Assembly: GCA_020152595.1 (NCBI GenBank) | Contig: JAIGNY010003802.1 | Coordinates: forward strand, 132,501 to 196,500 | DNA length: 64,000 nucleotides | Source: Chiridota heheva | Lineage: Eukaryota; Echinodermata; Holothuroidea; Apodida; Chiridotidae | Direction of reading: 5' to 3' | In this document: positions 24,540-56,728 of the stretch, piece after piece | How the letters are laid out: every line of letters starts with the position of its first letter | Position numbering within the stretch: the stretch's first letter is position 1 | The notes under the pieces: model-generated | What the model was told of the DNA's origin: nothing | The model's input: only the letters and a program-made list of their open reading frames with translations | The model's database searches: none | Program-made: the position numbers and the translations under genes

Positions 24540-27500
24540 CTTTAATTTAGTTTAGTTTAGTTTATTCTTACTCTGTCGACCCCTTCCGGGGTATGAGAGA
24601 TACAAGAACAAACAGATTAAAATGGTGGTACAAAATTAACATGAATAATTAAAAGTAAGTCTATACACAAAAGTTAAAAGTAGAACAGCTAGAAAAGAAT
24701 TTATACAAGATATATATACAATATGTACAGTTATGATGAATGGAACGATCTGTCGTATTATTACTTAGAAAGTTAACAAGTGAATTGTAATAAAAAGCTG
24801 TGGTCTCAACGAACGGATAAAAATCACAAAAAGTTCTCCATAATCACTTTAATACATATGCATAGCTTTTAAAGCGTACAGTTATCAGATGAGCTAAATA
24901 ATTCAATCATTTTAATTGTGTTCGGACGTTTGTAGAAGTAACTGTTCAGATATTTGGTTTTTTTAGTCTTGAAATAATTACAGACAAATAAGTAATGGAA
25001 TTCATCACCTAGTATATCATTCTGACATAGGTTACATGTTTTATCATTATCGTCACGGTGAATTTTTTTTCTGGTTATTTGGCAATTTAACATTTCCACA
25101 TCTGAATTTCGTCATGGATAATCTGTCATCGTGATTTACCTGTAGTAGATAACGTTCAAAATTTAAATTTGTTTGAAAATGATGTAAGTGTAACAAAGAC
25201 TATTGCTGTTCACATCACTTGACCAGTTCTGAAGGTCCATATCCTGTAGGCGACGATTAAGGGTGTTTCTTAACCAATTTAAATTGTGATTATCTTACAC
25301 CTGCCAAATGAAACTTAAGCCACAACGATCTAAATAAAATTCCTTTAACTTTGCACATCCACAATGATTTATAATCGTTGGTTAATGACTCAGTCATGGT
25401 TTTCATTAAACTGTAAAGCCTATACGAAAATTTTGATTGGATGCCAGTAACAAAGTGTACTCCAGAAGTTAATTAGTCTTTTTTCAAAGGTGCTATTTAA
25501 TTTGTATTTACCAACCTCACCATATAACATACAGTTGGCAGTCAGCTTATTAACCTTAAGAAGCCTTCTAAGAAAATTGTTATAAAAAACTTCAACATGA
25601 TCAATTTTCTCAATGCCCCATACCTCACAACCATAAAAGAGGATAGGACAAGCTCATCAAAAAGGTGGCATGTAAGATCAATGGGAATGTAGTTTAGCTG
25701 CTTTGGATAGGAGGGCCAACATATATCGTGTCTTGCTTGAGACACTTGTTTGCTGATGGCTTTACAAAAAATTGCCATTAAAGGATTAGTTCAGTGGTCA
25801 AACATGTCCAGTTTATATGAAAGAGGACTTCTAAAGAAACAGCATAGTGAAAAAAGCATCGCAAAATCTTATTCCGTTAAGGAAATATTCAAGTTTAAAG
25901 TTTGGTATCTGTAGAAACGACTGAGATCAGACTAGTTGTAATGTCATAGCCTCAGATACCTCAAAATCTTTATGTGTTTTAATGAAAATTTATTTAATTT
26001 TTCACTATTTAAACTATTTTCCCCCAAACTTTCTTCAGGTGGTATATTTTAAATATCCCTTCCTAGATTTACTTTTACTACTTTTTTCACGTATCTCATG
26101 GTTTTTAAGTCACAAAATCGTAGGACAAAACAATAGAATGCATAGAAATTTTGAGGAATTTGAGGATATGACATCACAATTAGTCTGATTTCAGTCGTTT
26201 CTACACAAATGTTACCAAATTTGACACTTGAATATTTCCTTAACGGAATAAGATTTGTGAATGCTTTCTTCACCATTTTGTTTCTTTTGGAGTCCCCTTT
26301 TATATAAGACGAATATGCTTGACCACTAAACTAATCCTTTGAAATTAAAAACAACCGCCAAATAGGTGAAGTCATCACACACACATCAGTTGTGTCACAC
26401 CAAAGTTGAATGAACGCTTGGTTCTTTTTTCAGCTCTGGAAAAATAACAATTTTGTTTTACTAGGATTGACACACAGGTGCCAAGTTTTACAATAATCAT
26501 GCTTAGCATTAAGAGCATTCTGCAGATCAGTTTTACTTTCAGATCAAATAACTGTGTCATCAGCATTAAGCAGAACATAAGTCTTAACCACATCTTGGTA
26601 CCATCAGTACTCAAATGCGTACCAATTGATAAAGTTTAACCCGGTGACATTACTTTTCCTCATAGATGATTCTAAATCATTGAGGAAAAACTAAAAATAA
26701 TATATAATAAAGGAGACAAATGTTCTCCTGGACGGACACCAATATTGCAACTGAAATAGGAAGATAATGAATTGTTGTATTTAATACAAGATTTAGCTTC
26801 AAAATACAGATTATAAATGACAGGTAAAAATTTACCATTTATACCGTTAGCAATTAGCTTTGACCAGAGTGCTGATCTGTTAATCATATTAAAGGCTTTT
26901 CTGTAGTCTGTGAAGGTACAGTATCTTTGCTTGCGATAGATATCAATAATACAATGGAGTGTAAAAATATGGTCTAATGTCAAATAATTTTTACGAAAAC
27001 CTGCTTGATTTTTACACATGGTACCGGTACTATCTAAAACCTTGTTAACTTATCATTTAATATGCAGTGAAGAATTTACAGATACAGCTCAGCAATGTGA
27101 CACCACGATAGTCATTGGGATCAGCAGGAAATCCCTTCTTTTTGTAGATCGGTATGATATACCCTAAACTCCACTTCTTTGGGATAATGCCAGTATCCAA
27201 AACAATATTAAAAAGACTGGTGATTAGGGTTAGAACTGAGTCAGGACAATTCTTAAGAAATTGATTGATTATCATATCATGACCACAAGCTTTGTTATTC
27301 TGGAGTTAATTCTAACTTTGCAGACCTCATCCAAAGTGATGGGGTTATTGATATATTCATTGATTAAGTGACTTATTTGTCTTGGATTAAAAGAAACGTC
27401 AAGATCAGCGTTTTCAATAGCAGAACTGTAATTAACATCTGAACCTAAACTGTTAAAATGATGAAAAAATATTGTCTATTCCAAGCATGTTAAACTGATC

Positions 27501-28815
27501 ACCAGTTTGTTTGTTATCAGCTCTGTTTATAGTGTTCCAGAATTCTTTAGGATCAGCAGTTTCAGATTTTTGAGTTTGGAAGACAATTTAGTATAATAAT
27601 CTTTCTTGGGTTTTTTATAAACATTTTATAAATTGAAGCTTTAGATTTGAGCTTAGATTGTGCTTCACTAGATTGATCTTTTCTCAGTTTGTTTTTCAAT
27701 TCCATATATTTAGACCAATTTGCACACATATTGTTGAACCATGGATCAGAATTTGAGTTTTTTTCTGCATTTTGCTTCTTAAATCCTTTATCTTTGTTAT
27801 CAATTACTTTCAAACACCAATTTTAATGGCAGGTGAAATAAGTGATTGGCAAATTTCATCACATATATCATCTAACTGATACTGACCTATATCATCAGTA
27901 ATCATCATGTTACCAACCTTCAATTTAATGTTCAGTGAATTTGGTCAGTATCAAAATTTTCACGAAAAGATTCAACTTTATTTGAGCACCAATAGGATTT
28001 ATTGTAACACGAATCAGTATCAATGTTGATAATAATAATGATGGGCGGCATCAGTAGTAATACTACTATTTTTACAATCACTTTTTGACTATCACTTTCA
28101 CAAATATTAGCATCAAGTTTCAAGTAGATAACTTTGTGTTTGTCCGAACATGTATCCAGATTGTCAATTACAAAATCCATAGCCAATGGAAGCAAGCAAC
28201 AGAGCAATGTGATAAAATAATATGATCAGTGGTACTCTTTCCAGATGGGCTGACACATGTAGGCACCTGTCACAATCACTACCAACCCTACCTTAAGTAT
28301 GCAAAGATCAAAAATTTTACACATATCAATTACAAAATTAGTTGAGTACCATTATTATTAATTTTTGAATCACAGTTTGATCTTGATTCATTAAAGACAA
28401 CATGGTGAAGATCTGAAAATGAGTTCATAATAGTGCAATCAAGAAGTAACAGGTCAAGGTTGTTTACTCCAGTTTCCATGGTAATAAAATCTTTTAAGGT
28501 GCTTGTTCTTGCATTGAAATCACCGGCCAGGCAGACAGGAACATAGGGATGAAATTTCAGTACTAAAAGAGTCAAATTGTTCCTTCTTATAATAAACAGA
28601 GTTTTCATGAGGCATGTATATTGCTCCAATAATAAAGGAAAACCAAGGAGCTCTTTGCCAGCTAATAGCCAGAGAACGGAATCTGAGTTACAAGAGCTGC
28701 TATCAGTGATGATTGAAAAGTGTCTAGCGTGATGATTTTAATCAATTTGCTTACAGTAGAATAGCTTTGTACTACCATCATAGATTTTGTACTCCAGTCG
28801 TTTGTCCCTGATGTT
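24540..28815 (-). pseudogene. Non-LTR retrotransposon (APE endonuclease + RT) relic
   Basis: Read from right to left, minus-strand frames give a LINE ORF2 in order. They are an APE-type endonuclease piece with AGDFNARTS (about 28520-28550); a linker (27562-27813); RT motifs PNDYRGVTLLSC, NQAGFRKNY, FTDYRKAFN and GVRPGEHLSPLL (26672-27275); LLNADDTVI followed by a stop (about 26545-26585), where the usual Tyr before ADD is Asn; YGCEVWGIEKIDHVEVFYNN (about 25575-25640); and a terminal CNLCQNDILGDEFHYLFVC zinc-knuckle-like motif (24980-25045). The 3' end has an AAACT-type short repeat tail (24541-24562). Multiple stops and shifts make it inactive, and a MITE (25780-26340) is inserted in it. A second truncated 3' end lies near 24205-24330. 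Confidence 0.88.
25780..26340. mobile_element. Inverted-repeat MITE, copy 2 (most complete)
   Basis: The ends are AAAGGATTAGTTCAGTGGTC at the left and, inverted, TTGACCACTAAACTAATCCT at the right. About 150 bases of each arm pair with each other, including CTTATTCCGTTAAGGAAATA and GTAGAAACGACTGAGATCAG with their inverted copies. It has no coding capacity. It splits the LINE relic between the ADD motif and the YGCEVWG motif. No clear target duplication can be read. Confidence 0.9.
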
Positions 28816-28875
28816 AATATTTGGAAACCCGTCACAACCTGGCGAAAATTAATGCAAAACATAAAACTGTCGAAA

Positions 28876-47694
<18,819 letters not shown>

Positions 47695-48566
47695 ATTTAA
47701 CGATAGCGCTGCCATGGAAGAAGTCATCCAAGGATACATACACAGAAACGTCACCTGCATAAAATTCATATTTTTCTTTTTTTTTATGAAAAACATGACT
47801 TAAATGTTGCTCAGTTGCAAGTTTTGATTCGTTAGTGACTTATTTAAGTAGATGCAGAATTAACAAAGTTGGATGATAGTGAACTCAGTAAGCCACATCA
47901 TATATGTTGGTGTGGTTATTAACAAAAAGCTCCCTTTATTTTTACGAATCATACTTTGAGAGTCTTGGAAAAGTTTGGATGTTATTAAGAGGCTCTGTTG
48001 CTCAGAGGCATTTGGGTTTGATTTGTACTTTCTTACATGAGTAAAAGCTTTCAATGACAAAATTGTCATTCAGAGAAAATTTATATTCTTCGAGCTTCAG
48101 TCTTCATATATAAATGAAAACATTTTCGCGCAACCAGTTTTATATAAAGCTCCCAATGACAAAATTGGCATTCATAGTCAGAGAAAATTTATATTCTTCG
48201 AGCTTCAGTCTTCATATATGAATGAAAACATTTTTGCGCAACCAGTTTTATATATGACACCAAGTTGAATGATATTTGTGCATAAAGCGTTGCTACAGGT
48301 TAAATAGATAGTAATCCCAGTTATTGCCTGGTGTACCAAATAATTATATCCTCTTAAAGAATATTTTTGGATAATCCAAACAAGCAGAATTTGTTTTTTG
48401 TGTGGTTGTTTTGTAAATTTGATTTGAGACTTGCCTTAGCAGAGTTGGTTTATACTCACATTAAAGATCTGTGGACTCATACAAAGACACTCACCAAGAA
48501 AGAAATTCTGTGTAGATGTGTAAAATAGTCTTTATACTTCTACAATAGACATTTTCTAACAAAGTT

Positions 48567-48910
48567 TAGCCAAATATGGTTTCTTTAATACTTTGACCAA
48601 TCAAATGCTGGGGGAACTTTTATTTGTTTCCCAACTAATTGGGTGCAGTTTGGAGAAAAAATTGTAAGCATTCTATACGCAAGCATGATCATACATGTAT
48701 TTGAAAACATGCTTTCATACGCTTGGTCCTATACTTGATGAATTGTGCAGACGGCCAAGAATCCCCCAGTATTTGATTTGTCAATAAGATTCCTCCATTA
48801 TACGATTGGTCCATTATGGACACGTAAATCTCAGCCATGTGACATTATTTAAATTGGTTTTGCGGAAATTGTGAATCCATATTTAGAAAGGTCTATAGAT
48901 GATGTACTTT
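48567..48910. repeat. Foldback-type element, CCAATCAAATGCTGG family
   Basis: TTGACCAATCAAATGCTGGG at 48592-48611 faces an inverted copy near 48760-48790 (CCCCCAGTATTTGATTTGTC). The right side also matches 7120-7240 (TTGGTCCATTATG, then TCAGCCA-GTGACATTATT). No coding capacity. Confidence 0.65.
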
Positions 48911-49137
48911 GCGGGTTTTGGCTGATCAGAGTGCAGGTATTTTCAATACAGTATGCAAAAATTATGATGTATGGATGGGAAGAGTACTCAAAATCTGTAT
49001 GTAATTCTTTTCAAAAATTCCTGAATTAAAGAAAACACTGAAAATGTCTTAAACAATTAGATGGTGATTGATGTCTGGTAAAGATTCAAGAACACTTGCA
49101 TCAGATTCATCTGATCTTCAAAGAATGTTTATAGGGA

Positions 49138-49477
49138 TTAACCCTTACTCTACCAGCACTGTTTTGAAAATGCGCCTGAGAGGCGGAGTCATAGACGGGG
49201 CACCCAAAACGGTGATAATATCGCTGCGTGGTAGAGTAAGGGTTAAGCACAGGGTAATTTATTGAAAGGTCCTCTGTCTTCGAGCAGCAAAGTCTGGCTC
49301 GATCCGCTTTAGTGACCCGCCCACCGGGACCATACTGCATACATTTTCGAGTTGGCATACTTGTCGCGGGTTGATTAACCCTTACTCTACCAGCACTTTT
49401 TTGAAAATATGCCTGGGAGGTGGAGTCAAAGACGGCACCCAAAATATGGATATTATCGCCTTGTGGTAAAGGGTTAA
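49138..49477. mobile_element. Pair of TTAA-flanked piggyBac-like MITEs, inverse of the intron 8 array
   Basis: Two elements, 49142-49242 and 49379-49473, start CCCTTACTCTACC after TTAA and end GGTAGAGTAAGGG (degraded to GGTAAAGGG in the second) before TTAA. Between them is the reverse complement of the spacer found in the 41752-42268 array. The whole unit is therefore the same composite in opposite orientation. Confidence 0.87.
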
Positions 49478-52059
49478 GGGAGCAATAGATTTGTGCAACA
49501 AAATAGAAAATTCTGCCCATTTATACATCACAAATTTGGCTTAAAATTTGAATTCAGATCTGAATATTAAGAAAGCTATAAAATATGTTATTAATCTGTT
49601 TGCTTTTTCCTTTTCGTTAACTTTAAGATCTACACATCGGATGGCATATCCATTGTGTAGTACTTCTCGTGTATATGGCATGAAGTAATACCCAGTTGTA
49701 GTTATCTGCTTATACATGTTCAAGAAGTGCAATTAATTCAGTGACTAAAAAGAAATTTCTTTCAAGTATCCGATGTAACTTTTTTCAATTGCATGTGTTT
49801 AGAATCTTTTTTCAATTGTATGAGTTAAGAATCTTTCTAGTTAATTTTCACAGCCCTAATTACATGTATGTTATCATTGGGACAATTTTGTTGTGTAATT
49901 AGGTTGTTGCAGATGCTTTGGTGTCAGCTAGAGTCACACTGAAGCAACGTTTTCCAAAATGTGATAAACTCGCATTCATTTCTGCACAGACTGATAGGAT
50001 TTTCACCTCTTCTTTGGTTAACGCTTTACATTTGGCAAATTTTGACTGCAAATTAGGCCTACACTGAAAAACGGTGCGGAGCATCGCAACTTGGTTAGAT
50101 GCAAATCTACAAGCAAATTATATGGGATTTGAATAACCTCTAACAGGTCATTAATCAGTAAACATCAGTAATCATTGAACATCGGCCAACAAGGAAGAAA
50201 AAGATGAGTATGGTCGTAAAAGGCCTGGAACGGAGGTATATGACAAATAACAAGAACAACTCATTATAAATTGCCCGTTTTAATAAACACTAAAGATTTT
50301 CATCCTTTCAAAGTGAATGTGTGTTTATGTAGGAAGTCACATTAAACAAATTTCAGTTCAGAGGAAAGTATAAAGTGATGTACTGCACATGATTTAGAGC
50401 AATTTATATTTGTTATAATGAAAAAATGCTGGATCAGATTATAAATCTTTTGCCATCATCTTTGTTAAAATTCATCACTTATTTAGATATTTGTACACAA
50501 AATGTGATTGTATGTAGAATTAAGTTGAACACCCCCCCCCTCGCCAAGTCATTTGTGTTGTTTAAACTGTATGTGCTCCTTAGTTTTATCCTAGCGTATA
50601 TCGTCACTGCACAGTGAGGTTAGCAAGCATGTGGTATGATTTTAGAAAGAAGAATTTGTGGCTTTGGTTATCACCTAATAAGGGTGAATGATGTCCCCAA
50701 AGAAAATGCACCTTTTGTTTACACTAATAATTGTGCACAATGGTTTTTTGAGTTGGACCATAATTTTGAAGATTTAGAGACATTTTGCTTGACTAATCAA
50801 TACTTAGGAGCTTGACCTGTAAAGCACAAACATTTGTGTGTTTATAAGTGTAGTCAGTCGTTATTGTTTAACTTGATGTGGTGGCCAGCTTTCTTGGCCA
50901 CATATTCTGAAATTGATTGGCTCAGAACTATCTGCATGCTTGATATTCCTTTTTAGTGGAAGATAGTACAATGGGAATATTAAATGAAATTTCAATGGAA
51001 CAAATTTAATGCTATATTTTGAGATGAGATGGCTGTACTATAGTAACTTCATTTGGTAGTTTTTTCAAAATGGAAAAATTGTCTGTCCTTTCATACAGCA
51101 CTGGCATATGTTGTTTTAAACATTGCTACTTCATTGTTACACCAATGTTGTTCGAGCTTCTTATTCCTGTTCATTTTGTTGCTACTTCATTGTTACACCA
51201 ACGTTGTTTGAGTATCATGTTCCTGTTCATTTTGCACTTGTCATGTTTCATTTTGCACTTATTATTTTCGTGCCAATTTGCACTTGTTATCCTTGTGCCA
51301 AATTGAGTTAGCTTGACAAGGTTGAAATTTATTATTGCACGTCAGCATGGGGGAAATCTTCCCTTTTTTACTTAGTATTGGTAGAAAATTGTCAAAATAG
51401 TGAATTGCTGGTGTTGCTCAAATCTTCATCCAACTTTCAGGTTAATGATCGTTTTCACCATTTGTGATATATATGTTTGGGTTATTTTGTTTTGTTTCTT
51501 GTAAGCCAAGAAATGATTTCTAAAAATGGTATTTAAAAAAACTAATAAAATTACACATAAGATAACTTTGCTTAACAAGTGCCCTTGTAGTTATGTGTAT
51601 CAAAATTTGTATGTGTATGTTGAAAAATGGATACAGTTGAAAAAACAATATTTCTTATTAAAAGCCTCAGTATTTTCTGTAAGAGTGCTTGGAAGAGAGA
51701 AACCATCGGATAGGATAGTTCAACTTGTAGATAATTTGTTAGTTTTAAGGGACTGGGAATCAGCGAAGATCAAGACCGAAATTATATTCATAGTATATAT
51801 AACTGGTCATTGTCTGAATTATTCATTGCTTGATGTTGATGTGAAAATTTTTTGAACAGAAACTCAACTTAGATTTGTGCAACTTTGAGTGATTAAAATG
51901 AATAAATAGTTCTGTTGATTATTGTTTGCAAATCACAAGAAAATAAATAAATACTGAATGTAAAATAAAGAACGTGGTATTTGTATTAAAATGTGATTTT
52001 GTATATCAAACTAAATGGGATTGCACTGCTCGTTTCTTTTGTAAATTTTGACTTTTGAT

Positions 52060-52295
52060 GTGGTGAAGTGAAAACAATACTTCTAACATGCGATGTGGTT
52101 GTCACGTGGAACGGCAAAAGGATCATATGTGATGGAGTTGTCAACTTATTTCGTGATGGTATAAACTTATTTAATGAAGGTGTCAACACATTTCATGAAG
52201 GTGTTAAGTTATATAATGAAGGTGTCAACACATATTATGAAGCTATCAACTTATTTGATCAAGGCATCAACTTATTTTATGAAGGTATTAGTTGA
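52060..52295. repeat. Left inverted arm of compound 21-bp array (foldback-like)
   Basis: GGCAAAAGGATCATATGTGA precedes about seven degenerate 21-base units of the type GAAGGTGTCAACACATTTCA, which is the reverse complement of the units in the large array downstream. Because 21 is a multiple of three, the plus strand reads as repeats like FHEGVN; this is not evidence of a gene. Confidence 0.85.
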
Positions 52296-52494
52296 GTGGT
52301 TCACCAGTGTGGTTTTCTTGACAAACTCCGGAGTTGTATCCTATTGACAAATTGCATGTTGTCCTCATAATGTTATACATATTGAATACTTCTGAAATAG
52401 CTGAGTAGTATTTTTGTTCTTTAGTGATTGGTTGTTGGCCCTAAATTAACATAATCAAATGCATGGATATCTGGAACTTCACATGTTGTTGTCC

Positions 52495-54095
52495 TAGGTC
52501 GCCAAAAGGACCACATTTGATGATGGTGTGGGAGCACACACCTGTTACAAAGTGATAATGACATGACAATCAAATCAGTTGATACCATCATCAGATAAAT
52601 TGACAAATGACTCAAGTTGATACCTTCATGATGTAAGTTGATACCTTCACCATTTAAGTTGACAACTTCATGAAATGTGTTGACACCTTCATGAAATGTG
52701 TTGACACCTTCATGAAATGTGTTGACACCTTCATGAAATGTGTTGACACCTTTATAAAATGTGTTGACACCTTCATGAAATGTGTTGACACCTTCATGAA
52801 ATGTGTTGACACCTTCATGAAATGTGTTGACACCTTCATATGATGTGTTGACACCTTCATATGATGTGTTGACACCTTCATGAAATGTGTTGACACCTTC
52901 ATGAAATGTGTTGACACCTTCATGAAATGTGTTGACACCTTCATGAAATGTGTTGACACCTTCATGAAATGTGTGTTGACACCTTCATGAAATGTGTTGA
53001 CACCTCCATGAAATGTGTTGACGCCTCCATCAAAATAAGTTGACGCCTCCATCAAAATAAGTTGACGCCTCCATCAAAATAAGTTGCGCCTCCATCAAAA
53101 TAAGTTAGCGCCTCCATCAAAATAAGTTAGCGCCTCCATCAAAATAAGTTGACGCCTCCATCAAAATAAGTTGACGCCTCCATCAAAATAAGTTGACGCC
53201 TCCATCAAAATAAGTTGACGCCTCCATCAAAATAAGTTGACGCCTCCATCAAAATAAGTTGACGCCTCCATCAAAATAAGTTGCGCCTCCATCAAAGTAA
53301 GTTGGCGCCTCCCATCAAAGTAAGTTAGCGCCTCCATCAAAATAAGTTGACGCCTCCATCAAAATAAGTTGCGCCTCCATCAAAATAAGTTGCGCCTCCA
53401 TCAAAATAAGTTGGCGCCTCCATCAAAATAAGTTGGCGCCTCCATCAAAATAAGTTGGCGCCTCCATCAAAATAAGTTGCGCCTCCATCAAAATAAGTTG
53501 CGCCTTCATCAAAATAAGTTGACGCTTCCATCAAAATAAGATGACGCCTCCATCAAAATAAGTTGACGCCTCCATCAAAATAAGTTGACGCCTCCATCAA
53601 AATAAGTTGACGCCTCCATCAAAATAAGTTGACGCCTCCATCAAAATAAGTTGACGCCTCCATCAAAATAAGTTGACGCCTCCATCAAAATAAGTTGACG
53701 CCTCCATCAAAATAAGTTGACGCCTCCATCAAAATAAGTTGACATCTCCATCAAAATAAGTTGACACCTCCATCAAAATAAGCCGACACCTCCATCAAAA
53801 TAAGCTGACACCTCCATCAAAATAAGCTGACACCTCCATCAAAATAAGTTGACACCTCCATCAAAATAAGCTGACACCTCCATCAAAATAAGCTGACACC
53901 TCCATCAAAATAAGCTGACACCTCCATCAAAATAAGCTGACACCTCCATCAAAATAAGCTGACACCTCCATCAAAATAAGCTGACACCTCCATCAAAATA
54001 AGCTGACACCTCCATCAAAATAAGCTGACACCTCCATCAAAATAAGCTGACACCTCCATCACATGTGGTCCATTTGGCATCCATAGTCACACACC
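52495..54095. repeat. Large minisatellite: 21-bp then 22-bp units
   Basis: About 18 copies of the 21-base GTTGACACCTTCATGAAATG(T) run from about 52625 to 53020, then about 47 copies of a 22-base unit, GTTGACGCCTCCATCAAAAT(AA), to 54060. The last ~17 units carry GCTGACACC, others GTTGCGCC or GTTAGCGCC, in homogenised blocks. The array is bounded on the left by GCCAAAAGGACCACATTTGA (about 52501) and on the right by the inverted TCACATGTGGTCCATTTGGC (about 54059-54078). Both match the sequence before the left arm. Confidence 0.95.
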
Positions 54096-54099
54096 CATT

Positions 54100-56720
54100 A
54101 TGACCAGAGCTCATTTTTGGAGCAAGTGCAAAGTCCAGTGCAATTATAGAAATATCCTTTTATCCCAGTAAGAATCAAGGGCCGGATCAATGACGCTGCT
54201 ATATGTTTGTTACAGGCCCACAGAACTCTAGGCGTACCACTGACTGTATACAATAAAAAGCATGATACGATGAAAATAAAGCTGTTGGAAATTTCCATAA
54301 ATCTGGTAGCTAATGTTTGATATCATTTGCAGCTTGAGTTTTATCACACAACAGCCATATCAAGCGATATGGGATCTTCCATGCATTTTGCCCCTGACAC
54401 CTTCAGAGGGTTGCGATCTTGGACCCTCTTTTATATGTATATAAAAAACATGAAGTTACGACAATAAAAGATGATGCGATTTAACACATCTCCCAATCAA
54501 CCCTGGTCCTGAATATCCTGTCAATTGTATAAAAGATAAATTCCTTTGAAATCTTAAACCCAGCAAATAAAATCCAAAAATTTCCTATAGAGGAAAAATG
54601 GGAAAATTTGTGTCACTTTTTGAAGATGCTCACAAGTGCCCTAGAAATCAGAGGTTTGAAACGTGAACAAATTTGAGATGTAGGTTAAATAAAAAGTACA
54701 TTGAATGTGTTAATTAGTCCGTCATTAATAAGATATAAGCATATAAATTAATTTGACAAAGGCATGGCTTTCAGAATAACTTCAAATTTTCCCCTTCACC
54801 TGTTTACAGAGGAACTTATTGAGCTGTTGTTCCTGGGAATAGATTTGAAAGGAATTTTTCTTGTGGTCAATAATGGCAATTGCCCATTGGCAGCAGCAGG
54901 TAGGGGGAAACTACCCACCTAAGATGTTTTCCTCTGATCTTTCCAGATGGTACATTAGGGAAATATTAACATAAATTGAAACAATTCTAGAAAAACGAGG
55001 TTAAAAAATTGATTAGTAGCAACCACAGGCATATGGGACTATTGTCAATTAAGAGGGGGGTTAAGCACTTTTGCCCGAAAATTCCCAGAAATGCATACAT
55101 GTTTGTACATGCATTCAAAATCTGAAGGTTAAGTTTTGTAGTTCCAGGCTGGATTCAGAGGGGCCACCCCCCTTAAATCCCCCCCTTCCCTCTCCTTCCC
55201 CGAGATTATTTAGATCACATCTTTTTTCTACCGTAAGATAATTCTTAGTTGCGCTTTTGAAAATTTATTTCAATGTTTGGGAAATCTCTTTCAATCTTTC
55301 ACAAATTTCCTTCATTCTCATGTTATTTTTGGAAATTTCTTTCATAATGGGGGCAAATTTTCTTTGATTTCATTCAATGTGTGAGAAATCACTGTTAACT
55401 TTGAATAATTTCCTTGTGATGCTTGTGTAATTTAAGAAATATTTCCTTTATTTTGGGGTGTTTTTTTTTTGTGGAAAATTTCCTTCATTTTGGGGCTGAT
55501 TGACATGCTAAATTGCTTTTATTTTTTGGGCCCTCATTGATGGCATGTCACTTGCATATGTGAGAAGCCTGTACAGTCAGACAGTAGAAGCCCTTACAGT
55601 CAGACAGTACGGATGTGGAGGTTGCGGAAGTACCACCTCGCTAAAACTTATCGTAAAGTTTGAAGTTTTGCCGACCAAGGGTATCAAAGGTAGAAAGAAT
55701 TGTGTGCAAAAGCATCCCCAATTTCCCAAACTACCTTTTCTACATAATGACATGTTACTAAACGGTCAAATCTCAATTAATTCGAAATTATAAATTTTAT
55801 GTGAGGTTTCCTGGAAAACAGTTGTTTTTTTGGACATATTTTACATTTTGGAGTCTGCCACACCCCAATCAAATTCTAACAGGAATACGCTTTCCCAGAT
55901 TTGAACTGTTTGTTTAGTCACACATCAAGTACGTAATAAAATCATCGATAATTCATTGATAACATCCTTGATAAAACTTTTTTTAGGCAAGGCGCTTTTT
56001 TATTCTACTTTTGTTTGAAATTATTAACGTACGCGTTAGACTTTTGCGATGCATACGATTTCCGCTCAAATTGAAACATTAAACAGTAAATTTCAACACT
56101 TAAAAAATGGCAAGATGGTCAGGGATGACAGCGATACAGCCACTGTCAGGTGGAGGAGCTTAAGAAGTAATTGGGCAAACTTCAACGAAAAGTTATAAAA
56201 TGGGCGAGTCGCATTAATTTCTTTTGTGTCAATGGACCACTTTTTTGGTTTCGGCCATTATGTTGGAAATAATGCAGAAATGTTTAATTGCACACAATTT
56301 CTTTTCTATAATCTTCTTTATTCAAAATAGCATTGGTTCTTCCCTTGATAGAGAGTTTTCAGTTTTATGACATTCTTTTTCCATTCTTTGATAAAAGTAG
56401 GGTTTTGCATTCACAAAAGGCTATGCCAGCTCTCATGTCGATGTGGAGAAAATTTGTAATTGATTGGCAGATTATATTTACACATGTACTGACAAGCAAA
56501 TCAAAAACTACAGCGGAACAAAATGACTTCGCTGGTATATAGCAGATTTTAACTGGTGTGTCAAATCATTTTCTTGTGATCTAGTTTTGTGTATTTTGCA
56601 ATGGAATTTTAATCGTAGGCCCATTTTTTAGCCCTGAATATGCAAAAATCGTAGAGCTTCAAGGGGCTTTTCCCCCTCACACCACTAGCTGGTCCCTCGC
56701 CCTCAAGCCGTTTGGCACAT
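54100..56720. other. No gene seen; GGAAATTTCC-type degenerate array at 55255-55500
   Basis: Loose units of GGGAAATTTCTTTCAATTT type at 55255-55500. Short frames such as 55545-55793 have no recognisable domain. Confidence 0.5.
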
Positions 56721-56728
56721 ATGGGGTG

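Larger units (their letters stand above)
47695..51985. other. PP2A 3' flank / possible 3' UTR; no other gene seen
   Basis: Candidate poly(A) signals are ATTAAA at 48460-48465 and AATAAA at 50282-50287, with a cluster of AATAAA near 51900-51970. Which is used cannot be decided. A ~108-bp tandem duplication (GAGAAAATTTATATTCTTCG) occupies 48050-48255. A ~60-bp duplication (TTGCTACTTCATTGTTACAC) lies at 51122-51235. Confidence 0.5.

Noticed and set aside
52654-53055. 133-codon frame of VSTHFMK repeats and the plus-strand FHEGVN frame
   Set aside because: A 21-base unit automatically gives a 7-residue repeat; the frame closes when the unit becomes 22 bases.
52625-54060. Possible CRISPR array
   Set aside because: Units are head to tail with no spacers, in eukaryotic DNA.
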